Positions 1 through 5,020 are shown, numbered from the stretch's first letter. The stretch: 5,068 bases of DNA from Pyramidobacter sp. (GCA_017940445.1 JAGAYQ010000068.1:1-5068), one strand, 5' to 3'. Notes: generated by a model not told the origin, from the sequence alone. Program-made: numbers and translations.

Positions 1-482
1 ACCGCGATCGGCGTCAGCTCAGCTCCGGTGCCGTTCAGGGCGGGAACGGTCCACACGTCGAGCCCGCGCTCCATCGGAATGCCGTAGCCCTGATAGTCCT
101 GTGCCCGCAGCGGATTGGCGCAGCACAGACCTGCCGCCTTGGCAAGGTCCATCGTCGAGCCGCCGCCGATGCCCATCAGCGTCAAGCTGGTGCCGCCGCG
201 CCTGCGCAGCAGGCTGACAAGCTCATCGACATCGGTCGTGCGCACTTCCGAATACGACGCGTTGAACTCGAAAACGTCTTTATGCGCGAAGATGCGGGCG
301 AATGCCGGCTGATCTTTGAGCGCGGAGTCGATCACAAAAAAGGGCTTCACGCCGCGCGATTCGATCAGCTCAAACAGCGTGCTGATCCCGTCTGCGGATA
401 CAATGACCTCGGTCGGAACGTCGACGCGCCACCAGCGCGGCAGCTTGGCGAATTGCTCAATGCCTTCCGGGATTTCGATCAT
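1..482 (-). CDS. kdnB: Iron-containing alcohol dehydrogenase family protein, KdnB-like (putative Kdo 8-oxidase), 3' end outside window
   Basis: The 160 visible residues form the N-terminal nucleotide-binding half of a group III (iron-type) alcohol dehydrogenase; the C-terminal metal-binding half lies beyond the window. Visible landmarks are the glycine-rich dinucleotide motif GIGGGSTMDLAKA (residues 104-116), NPLRAQDYQGYGI (123-135), and VPALNGTGAEL (146-156), equivalent to the family's P-T-x-x-G-T-G-x-E. The DYQG segment after GGGS-x-MD-AK, and the GTGAE form, resemble KdnB of Shewanella, which oxidises C8 of Kdo so that the aminotransferase KdnA can make Kdo8N. The ATG at 480-482 lies 17 nt after the kdsB stop, behind a purine-rich but imperfect ribosome binding site (AAAGGGCGG). 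Translation is therefore probably coupled to kdsB. Family membership is clear. The KdnB function rests on motif resemblance recalled from memory plus the kdsB neighbour; another alcohol or polyol dehydrogenase remains possible. Confidence 0.7.
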   Translation of the reverse strand, partial: MIEIPEGIEQFAKLPRWWRVDVPTEVIVSADGISTLFELIESRGVKPFFVIDSALKDQPAFARIFAHKDVFEFNASYSEVRTTDVDELVSLLRRRGGTSLTLMGIGGGSTMDLAKAAGLCCANPLRAQDYQGYGIPMERGLDVWTVPALNGTGAELTPIA

Positions 483-499
483 CTGCCGTCGCCGCCCTT

Positions 500-1234
500 T
501 CAGCTCTTCGTGCCGGCGAGAAACGCTTCGAGCCGCTTCACGTCGTCGGGCGTGTCGATCTCGATCGTGTCGCGCGGTGCGGGGACGCAGCGGATCGCGT
601 GACCGCGTTCAAGGACGCGCAGCATCTCCAGGCTTTCGGCCTGCTCCAGGGGCGTCTGAGGAAGGCTGGAGAATTCCAGAAGAAAATCCCTCTGCCAGGC
701 GTAGGGGCCGATGTGCTTGTACCACACGGCGCTGCTGCTTCGCGGATGGGGGATGGGCGAGCGGCTGAAATACAGCGCTCGCCCCTTTTTGTCGAAGACG
801 GCTTTGACGATGTTAGGATCTTTGACTTCTTCCGGACGTACGATCTTTTTTACAAGAAGCGCCAGCCGCGTTTGAGCGTCTGCTTTCAGCGCGCTGACAA
901 GCGGCTCGATCATGTCGGGACCGACAAGAGGATCGTCGCCCTGCACGTTCAGCACAAAGCGAGAAGGCACTCGTGCGGCTGCCCAGGCCACACGGTCGCC
1001 GCCGCTGGGCAGATCCTCGGGCGTCAGCATTGCCGTTCCGCCGTCGGCTTCGACCAGCGAAGCGATGCGTTCGTCGTCAGTGGCGACGATCACACGGTCG
1101 ACACATGAACATTTTTTTACGCCTCTTAAAACGCGCAGGATCAGCGGCACGCCTCCGATCTCGATAAGCGGCTTGCCCGGCAGGCGTGTGCTGGCGAATC
1201 GAGCAGGAATGACTGCAAGCGTTTCCAGTGTCAT
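500..1234 (-). CDS. kdsB: 3-deoxy-manno-octulosonate cytidylyltransferase (CMP-Kdo or CMP-Kdo8N synthetase)
   Basis: This cytoplasmic enzyme transfers CMP from CTP to Kdo (or 8-amino-Kdo), the activated sugar used to build the lipopolysaccharide inner core. The 244-aa product matches the usual length of about 245-255. Family motifs in order are IPARFASTRLPGKPL (residues 9-23, CTP binding), ATDDERI (51-57), PSGGDR (76-81), LNVQGDDPLV (95-104, with D100 the expected Mg ligand), DPNIVKAVFDKKGRALYFSR (139-158), KHIGPYAW (173-180), LEQAESLEMLRVLERGH (196-212) and EIDTPDD (225-231, with D227 the second expected Mg ligand). Compared with E. coli, QGDEP reads QGDDP, SGTE/D reads SGGD, and HLGIYGY reads HIGPYAW. 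The ATG at 1232-1234 was chosen because AGGAGG (1244-1249) lies 9 nt upstream and the canonical N-terminus begins there. The ATG at 1241-1243 abuts the Shine-Dalgarno sequence, and the longer in-frame extension to 1327 contains the promoter. It is the first gene of an operon with the KdnB-like gene. Confidence 0.95.
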   Translation of the reverse strand: MTLETLAVIPARFASTRLPGKPLIEIGGVPLILRVLRGVKKCSCVDRVIVATDDERIASLVEADGGTAMLTPEDLPSGGDRVAWAAARVPSRFVLNVQGDDPLVGPDMIEPLVSALKADAQTRLALLVKKIVRPEEVKDPNIVKAVFDKKGRALYFSRSPIPHPRSSSAVWYKHIGPYAWQRDFLLEFSSLPQTPLEQAESLEMLRVLERGHAIRCVPAPRDTIEIDTPDDVKRLEAFLAGTKS

Positions 1235-1243
1235 CGGAATCAT

Positions 1244-1249
1244 CCTCCT
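1244..1249 (-). promoter_or_regulatory. Ribosome binding site of kdsB that decides its start
   Basis: The minus strand reads AGGAGG here. The spacing is 9 nt to the ATG at 1232-1234 and zero to the ATG at 1241-1243, so the former is the functional start. Confidence 0.85.
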
Positions 1250-1312
1250 GACTTTTTCATGATTACTGAGTTCTATGTCCGGTAAAAGGTTATTAAAAAC
1301 AAAACAGGCGCT

Positions 1313-1341
1313 ATTGTAATCGCGCAAAAACCCTTTGTCAA
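1313..1341 (-). promoter_or_regulatory. Sigma-A/70-type promoter of the kdsB operon
   Basis: Read on the minus strand, a perfect -35 TTGACA (1341-1336) is followed by a 17-nt spacer and the -10 hexamer TACAAT (1318-1313), five of six matches to TATAAT. Transcription would start near 1306, giving a leader of about 70 nt before the kdsB ATG. The optimal spacing and position make this one of the best-supported regulatory sites in the window. Its -35 lies inside one copy of a 13-bp direct repeat (1333-1345). Confidence 0.82.
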
Positions 1342-1467
1342 TATTTATTTCTGAGAAAATTTATTTTTATGGCAAGAAAATATTTGAAATGACTGTAAAA
1401 ATATTATTATGCGGAATTCTGTAAAAATATATTTTCCGGCGATAAAATACATGTCTTTGTCAATATT
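1333..1467 (+). repeat. 13-bp direct repeat pair CTTTGTCAATATT (1333-1345 and 1455-1467)
   Basis: Two identical copies lie 122 bp apart. On the minus strand each contains TTGACA. The left copy supplies the -35 of the kdsB promoter. The right copy has no -10 hexamer at a suitable distance. A related partial copy, ATTGTCAA, sits at 1475-1482. This could be a regulator site, a duplicated promoter half or chance in A+T-rich DNA. Confidence 0.6.
1393..1430 (+). repeat. 12-bp direct repeat pair CTGTAAAAATAT (1393-1404 and 1419-1430)
   Basis: Two identical 12-bp copies start 26 bp apart, between the two copies of the 13-bp repeat. The A-tract character and the spacing, near two and a half helical turns, would suit a DNA-bending or regulator-binding element, but no known operator was recognised. 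Confidence 0.55.
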
Positions 1468-1510
1468 GCCGACGATTGTCAAAACTATGAAAAATCAACA
1501 AGCAATAAAT

Positions 1511-1563
1511 GAACGGTCGAATTCCCTTTTTGCGGTGCGGACGAAAGGGGAAATCGACCGTTC
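1511..1563 (+). repeat. Long inverted repeat, 22-bp arms with 9-nt loop
   Basis: The arms at 1511-1532 and 1542-1563 pair at 21 of 22 positions around a 9-nt loop (1533-1541). The outer ten pairs (GAACGGTCGA against TCGACCGTTC) are perfect, followed by one A-A mismatch (1521/1553) and then eleven more pairs. Two of these, 1527/1547 and 1531/1543, are G-U wobbles if the plus strand is transcribed, but A-C mismatches on the minus strand, so a rightward RNA folds better. No T-tract follows on the plus strand, so it is not a standard terminator. It lies about 50 bp upstream of the hisS -35. It could be a small RNA element, a REP/MITE-like palindrome or an operator. Confidence 0.8.
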
Positions 1564-1614
1564 GGATGGAACACAGCAGTCGGTTTTGGAAAACTCGGCG
1601 ATGAAAATTGCTGA

Positions 1615-1643
1615 TTTTCAAGACGGAAGTCCTGTTGTATAAT
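1615..1643 (+). promoter_or_regulatory. Sigma-A/70-type promoter of hisS-aspS
   Basis: A perfect -10 TATAAT (1638-1643) lies 17 nt downstream of TTTTCA (1615-1620), which matches four of six positions of the -35 consensus. Predicted transcription starts near 1650, leaving a leader of about 78 nt. That is too short for a T-box riboswitch of the kind often found before tRNA synthetase genes in Firmicutes. Confidence 0.75.
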
Positions 1644-1652
1644 GTATTTTTT

Positions 1653-1676
1653 AGAGCGCTCGGGAAATCGCGCTTT
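1653..1676 (+). other. Small hairpin at the start of the hisS leader
   Basis: AGAGCGC (1653-1659) can pair with GCGCTTT (1670-1676), giving seven pairs including one G-U, around a 10-nt loop. It sits almost at the predicted 5' end of the transcript. It is weak, with only a short interrupted T run after it, so it may be a stabilising structure or chance. Confidence 0.3.
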
Positions 1677-1713
1677 TGCTTTTACGCGGCGCGGATGCAG
1701 CGCGCTTATTTTC

Positions 1714-1720
1714 AGGAGGT
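1714..1720 (+). promoter_or_regulatory. Ribosome binding site of hisS that decides its start
   Basis: AGGAGGT lies 7 nt before the ATG at 1728, fixing the start there. The in-frame extension back to 1608 would place the start upstream of the promoter -10. Confidence 0.88.
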
Positions 1721-1727
1721 ATTTCCG

Positions 1728-2999
1728 ATGTCAGAATCGATCCAGGGGCCCCGCGGGGTCCGCGACATTCTTCCCGACGAATCGTGGAAATGGGCTTATG
1801 TGCTTGACAGGGCGGGGGAGATCGCGCGCCGTTTCGGCTACAGCGAAGTGAAGCTGCCCATCTTTGAGCATACGGAGCTTTTCAGCCGCGGCGTCGGCGA
1901 CACGACCGACATCGTTGAGAAAGAGATGTACACGTTTACCGACAAGGGCGGCCGCAGCATCACGCTCCGTCCTGAGATGACGGCGGGCATGATGCGCAGC
2001 TACGTCGAGCACACGCTCGGCGTGCCCGGCGGCAATCCTGCCAAGCTGTGGGGCGCCGGACCGATGTTCCGCTATGAGCGTCCGCAGAAGGGACGCTACC
2101 GCCAGTTCTGGCAGCTGGATTATGAAGAAGTCGGGTCTGAGAGCCCGCTTGTCGACGTGGAGGTGATCATGACCGCTATCGAGCTGTTCCGGACCCTGGG
2201 GATGCGGAACCTCGAAGTGGTGATCAATTCCGTCGGCTGCCCCAAGTGCCGTCCCGTCTACCGCGAAAAGCTCGTCGGCTATCTTAAGGGACATTTTGAC
2301 GAGCTGTGCGACACCTGCAAGAGCCGGCTTGACCGCAACCCTCTGCGCGTGCTCGACTGCAAGGAGGATCACGAGATCGTCGCCGGCGCGCCGGATATCT
2401 TCGACAGCCTCTGCGACGAGTGCGCCGAGCATTTCAAGGCGGTGACGGACGGGCTGACGAGACTGGGCATCAAATACACGATCGACAAGACACTCGTGCG
2501 CGGCCTGGATTACTACACCAAGACGGCGTTCGAGGTGAAATCGGGCGACCTCGGCGCGCAGAGTGCTGTGTGCGGCGGCGGACGCTACGACAACCTTTCC
2601 GAGTCGATCGGCGGGCCTCATGTGCCCTCCGTCGGCTTTGCGGCCGGACTCGACCGCGTGATCCTCGTCATGGACGAGCAGGGCTGCTCGTTTGGCTCGG
2701 CGCCGGCGCTGGACGCTTATGTCGTCTGTCCCGATCCGGCAGCGCGGCTGAACGCGATGGAGCTGATGTACGAGCTGCGCCGCGCTGGGCTGAAGGCTGA
2801 CATGGACTACGCCGGCCGCGGCATGAAGGCGCAGATGAAGACGGCCGTGGCCAGCGGCGCTAAGGCTGCCTGCATCCTCGGCGGCGACGAAGCGGCCCGC
2901 GGCGTCGTGGCCGTGCGCGACCTGACGAAAGCCGAGCAGGCGGAAGTGCCTGCGGGCGAAGTCTGCGCCCGTGTGGCTGAGCTGGCCGGAAGACAGTAA
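1728..2999 (+). CDS. hisS: Histidyl-tRNA synthetase
   Basis: This cytoplasmic class II synthetase charges tRNA-His with histidine using ATP and works as a homodimer. The 423-aa length is typical. Visible in order: GPRGVRDILP (residues 7-16); the motif 1 region PIFEHTELFSRGVGDTTDIV (44-63); TLRPEMTAGMMR (79-90, histidine and ATP site); motif 2, FRYERPQKGRYRQF (114-127, with R115 expected to contact ATP); the histidine-specific LVRGLDYYTKT (256-266); GGGRYDNL (283-290); motif 3, GFAAGLDRVIL (303-313); and the C-terminal anticodon-binding domain from about 328 to 423. A cysteine-rich insertion (C171, C174, C194, C197, C211, C229, C232) fits the variable region between motif 2 and the HisA motif. 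The usual RQFHQ of motif 2 reads RQFWQ here. It is first in a unit with aspS and has its own promoter and a strong Shine-Dalgarno sequence. Confidence 0.97.
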   Translation: MSESIQGPRGVRDILPDESWKWAYVLDRAGEIARRFGYSEVKLPIFEHTELFSRGVGDTTDIVEKEMYTFTDKGGRSITLRPEMTAGMMRSYVEHTLGVPGGNPAKLWGAGPMFRYERPQKGRYRQFWQLDYEEVGSESPLVDVEVIMTAIELFRTLGMRNLEVVINSVGCPKCRPVYREKLVGYLKGHFDELCDTCKSRLDRNPLRVLDCKEDHEIVAGAPDIFDSLCDECAEHFKAVTDGLTRLGIKYTIDKTLVRGLDYYTKTAFEVKSGDLGAQSAVCGGGRYDNLSESIGGPHVPSVGFAAGLDRVILVMDEQGCSFGSAPALDAYVVCPDPAARLNAMELMYELRRAGLKADMDYAGRGMKAQMKTAVASGAKAACILGGDEAARGVVAVRDLTKAEQAEVPAGEVCARVAELAGRQ

Positions 3000-3004
3000 A
3001 CAGA

Positions 3005-3025
3005 CGCGCCGCGAAGCGCGGCGCG
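3005..3025 (+). other. G+C-rich intergenic hairpin between hisS and aspS
   Basis: CGCGCCGCG (3005-3013) pairs perfectly with CGCGGCGCG (3017-3025) around a 3-nt loop. The next T-run (3034-3038) begins 9 nt after the stem and is part of a second small palindrome, TTCAATTTTTGAA (3029-3041). It is therefore not a canonical intrinsic terminator. It may cause partial termination, or protect or process the hisS end of a shared mRNA. No separate aspS promoter was recognised in the 65-nt gap, which favours co-transcription. Confidence 0.65.
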
Positions 3026-3064
3026 CCGTTCAATTTTTGAATCGAATAAGGTGGTTTTTGAAAA

Positions 3065-4870
3065 ATGCGCAAGGGAGTTTTTGATTCAAGCTGGAAAAGG
3101 ACCGTCAAATGCGGTGAAGTCGACAAAAGCTGCGAGGGCAGGGAGATCGCCCTCAACGGCTGGGTGCGCAATCGCCGCGACCACGGCGGCGTGATCTTCG
3201 TTGAGCTGTGGGACAAGTCCGGTTCGGTGCAGGTCGTCTTCGAGCCCGAAGTCGACGCGAAGATGCACGAGGATGCGGGCGACCTCCGCAGCGAGTACGT
3301 GATCGCTGTCAGGGGCAAGGTGCGCGAGCGTCCCGGCCAGCAGTTCAACCCGAACATGAAGACCGGCCAGTGGGAAGTAGTCGCCAGCGATTTTCTGCTG
3401 CTTTCGGCGGCTCAGACGCCTCCGTTTGAGATCGGCGACGAGGCCGACGCGGTGGACGAGAACATCCGTCTCAAGTACCGTTTCCTCGACCTGCGCCGCG
3501 AGCGCATGCAGAACAATCTGCGCGTGCGCCACGACATCGCTCAGTACACGCGCGCCTACCTCAACGACAACGGCTTCACCGAGGTGGAGACGCCGATTCT
3601 GATGCGCAGCACGCCCGAAGGCGCCCGTGACTATCTCGTGCCTTCGCGTGTCACGCCCGGCTCGTTCTACGCGCTGCCCCAGTCGCCTCAGCTGCTCAAG
3701 CAGATCCTGATGATCTCCGGCATGGACCGCTATTATCAGATCGCCAAGTGCTTCCGCGACGAGGACCTGCGCGCCGACCGCCAGCCGGAGTTCACCCAGG
3801 TCGACCTGGAGATGAGCTTCGTCACCGAGGAGGACGTGTACGCCCTGCTTGAAGGCTACGTCACCGGCCTGTGGAAGAAGATCCTCGGCGTGGAGATCAA
3901 GGCTCCGTTCCGCCACATGGAGTATAAAGAGGCGATGGCCCGTTTCGGCAGCGACAAGCCCGATCTGCGCATCCCGTTTGAGATCCGCGACGTGACCGAG
4001 GCGTTCCGCGGCACGTCGTTCGCCCCGATCGCTTCCTGCGTCGAGCAGGGCGGCGTGGTGCGCGTCATTTCCGTTCCCGGCGGCGCAAAATGGTCGCGCA
4101 AGCAGTGCGAGGACGTTTCCGCCGAAGGCAAAAAGCTGGGCGCGCCTGATGTGGCCTTCTTCCAGATCAAGGAAGGCGTGCTCAAGGGACCGCTTGCCAA
4201 ATACCTCGACGACGAGCACAAGGCGATGTTCCTCGAACAGGCGCATGCCAAGGACGGCGATGCGATCTTCCTGATCGCCAACGCCAACGTGATGATGGTC
4301 TCCACCGTGCTTGGACAGCTGCGCCTTGACATCGCCAAAGCGCACGGCCTCGTGAACGAAGGCTGGGAGTTCCTCTGGGTGACGAACTTCCCGCTGCTGG
4401 AGTGGAGCCCGGACGAAGAGCGCTGGGTGGCGACGCACCATCCCTTCACCGCGCCCAATTCCGACGAGCTCGATCTGCTCGAGAGCGATCCGGCTGCCTG
4501 CGGCTCGCGCACCTACGACCTCGTGCTCAACGGCATCGAGCTGGGCGGCGGTTCGATCCGAATCCACGACGAAGAGGTCCAGGAGAAGATCTTCAAGTGC
4601 CTGAACTTCTCGCCGGAGGATCAGAAGCAGCGCTTCGGCTTCTTCCTGGAGGCGCTGAAGTACGGCACGCCGCCTCACGGCGGACTGGCGATCGGCTTCG
4701 ACCGTCTCTGCATGCTGATGTGCGGCTGCAAGGGCATCCGCGAGGTGATGGCCTTCCCCAAGACGGCCAAGGCTCAGGACCTGATGACGGAAGCGCCGTC
4801 GGTCGTGGAGCAGAAGCAGCTTGACGAACTGGGCATCTCGGTTCGCTCGTTCGTCGTCAAAAACGCGTAA
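3065..4870 (+). CDS. aspS: Aspartyl-tRNA synthetase, bacterial type with GAD domain, probably non-discriminating
   Basis: This cytoplasmic class II synthetase attaches aspartate to tRNA-Asp and, if non-discriminating, also to tRNA-Asn. The 601-aa length fits the bacterial type. The N-terminal OB-fold anticodon-binding domain (about 1-115) contains GWVRNRRDHGGVIF (32-45). The catalytic core has the motif 1 region FTEVETPILMRSTPEGARDY (171-190), LPQSPQLLKQ (204-213), motif 2 FRDEDLRADRQPEFTQVDLE (230-249) and motif 3 GLAIGFDRL (540-548, R547 binding ATP). The bacterial GAD insertion lies between, at roughly 300-420. H40 with GG matches the position H31 of Pseudomonas aeruginosa AspRS linked to relaxed tRNA specificity, whereas E. 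coli has leucine there. The second reported determinant, G82 of that enzyme, aligns by eye with Q92 or Q93 here, so the call is not certain. The ATG at 3065 follows AAGGTGG (3048-3054) by 10 nt. It is probably co-transcribed with hisS. Confidence 0.97.
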   Translation: MRKGVFDSSWKRTVKCGEVDKSCEGREIALNGWVRNRRDHGGVIFVELWDKSGSVQVVFEPEVDAKMHEDAGDLRSEYVIAVRGKVRERPGQQFNPNMKTGQWEVVASDFLLLSAAQTPPFEIGDEADAVDENIRLKYRFLDLRRERMQNNLRVRHDIAQYTRAYLNDNGFTEVETPILMRSTPEGARDYLVPSRVTPGSFYALPQSPQLLKQILMISGMDRYYQIAKCFRDEDLRADRQPEFTQVDLEMSFVTEEDVYALLEGYVTGLWKKILGVEIKAPFRHMEYKEAMARFGSDKPDLRIPFEIRDVTEAFRGTSFAPIASCVEQGGVVRVISVPGGAKWSRKQCEDVSAEGKKLGAPDVAFFQIKEGVLKGPLAKYLDDEHKAMFLEQAHAKDGDAIFLIANANVMMVSTVLGQLRLDIAKAHGLVNEGWEFLWVTNFPLLEWSPDEERWVATHHPFTAPNSDELDLLESDPAACGSRTYDLVLNGIELGGGSIRIHDEEVQEKIFKCLNFSPEDQKQRFGFFLEALKYGTPPHGGLAIGFDRLCMLMCGCKGIREVMAFPKTAKAQDLMTEAPSVVEQKQLDELGISVRSFVVKNA

Positions 4871-4885
4871 TCGCGCGAAATATTC

Positions 4886-4924
4886 AGCGCGCTGTCTCTC
4901 AAAGCGGAGGCAGCGCGCTTTTTT
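4886..4924 (+). terminator. Rho-independent terminator after aspS
   Basis: A 14-bp stem (4886-4899 with 4906-4919) includes nine perfect outer pairs, AGCGCGCTG with CAGCGCGCT, and two inner G-U wobbles. It closes on a 6-nt loop and runs into six Ts (4919-4924). It starts 16 nt after the aspS stop and ends the hisS-aspS unit. Confidence 0.93.
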
Positions 4925-4947
4925 GTCCCGAAACTCGGCTCCGGGTA

Positions 4948-4956
4948 TGGTAGAAT
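4948..4956 (+). promoter_or_regulatory. Extended -10 promoter for the gene at the right edge
   Basis: TGGTAGAAT carries an extended -10 (TGN) followed by TAGAAT, five of six matches to consensus. No good -35 lies 16-18 nt upstream, which extended -10 promoters can tolerate. It begins 24 nt after the aspS terminator, so the downstream gene is a separate transcription unit starting near 4963. Confidence 0.6.
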
Positions 4957-4965
4957 GGGCCTGTA

Positions 4966-4990
4966 CGCGCCGTGCAGCGCATACGGCGCG
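4966..4990 (+). other. Hairpin at the predicted 5' end of the right-edge mRNA
   Basis: CGCGCCGT (4966-4973) pairs perfectly with ACGGCGCG (4983-4990) around a 9-nt loop. TA at 4964-4965 can pair with TA at 4994-4995 across a bulge. It would form within a few bases of the predicted transcript start and ends 15 nt before the AGGAGG, leaving the ribosome site free. A 5'-stabilising role is plausible. Confidence 0.5.
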
Positions 4991-5005
4991 GCGTATCCTG
5001 ACGAA

Positions 5006-5011
5006 AGGAGG
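5006..5011 (+). promoter_or_regulatory. Ribosome binding site of the right-edge gene
   Basis: AGGAGG sits inside AAGGAGGTGA (5005-5014), almost fully complementary to the 16S rRNA tail. It lies 9 nt before the ATG at 5021 and only 3 nt before the in-frame ATG at 5015, so 5021 is the preferred start. Confidence 0.8.
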
Positions 5012-5020
5012 TGAATGAAC

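Larger units (their letters stand above)
1235..1727. other. Divergent intergenic regulatory region with A+T-rich core
   Basis: This stretch of about 490 bp separates the leftward kdsB operon from rightward hisS. No convincing gene was found in it. Hand counting gives 50 G+C in the 180 bases from 1321 to 1500 (about 28%), far below the flanking genes. It contains the kdsB promoter, a pair of 13-bp and a pair of 12-bp direct repeats, a long near-perfect inverted repeat (1511-1563), the hisS promoter and the hisS leader. The low G+C and repeat content could reflect regulator binding, intrinsic curvature from its A-tracts, or a relic insertion; the sequence alone does not decide. Confidence 0.75.

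Noticed and set aside
1240..1260. Six-codon leader peptide (MKKSGG) overlapping the kdsB ribosome site on the minus strand
   Set aside because: No ribosome site precedes it and there is no run of regulatory codons. It is probably accidental.
1235..1327. 31-residue N-terminal extension of KdsB
   Set aside because: It overlaps the strong kdsB promoter -10 and leader, and AGGAGG is correctly spaced only for the ATG at 1232-1234.
1333..1482. CRISPR array
   Set aside because: Only two or three short copies (13 bp or less) at irregular spacing, with no spacer structure and no cas genes.
1511..1563. Interpretation of the long inverted repeat as an intrinsic terminator
   Set aside because: Neither strand has a T-tract directly after the stem, and no gene ends beside it.
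1409..1642. Possible 77-residue gene in the intergenic region
   Set aside because: It has no Shine-Dalgarno sequence before the ATG, runs through the long inverted repeat and into the hisS promoter, and its composition is that of A+T-rich noncoding DNA.
1608..1727. 40-residue N-terminal extension of HisRS from an upstream ATG
   Set aside because: The extension would start upstream of the promoter -10, lacks a ribosome site and does not resemble HisRS. The start at 1728 has AGGAGGT at 7 nt and a canonical N-terminus.
1644..1727. T-box riboswitch before hisS
   Set aside because: The predicted leader is under 80 nt and lacks the T-box core and any terminator/antiterminator pair.
3086..4678. 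530-residue open frame antisense to aspS, and a 296-residue one antisense to hisS (1731-2621)
   Set aside because: Long antisense open frames are expected opposite G+C-rich genes. The translations are low-complexity and match no family I recognise, while the sense frames are unmistakable synthetases.
5015..5017. Alternative start codon of the right-edge gene
   Set aside because: It lies only 3 nt after AGGAGG, whereas the in-frame ATG at 5021 has a normal 9-nt spacing.
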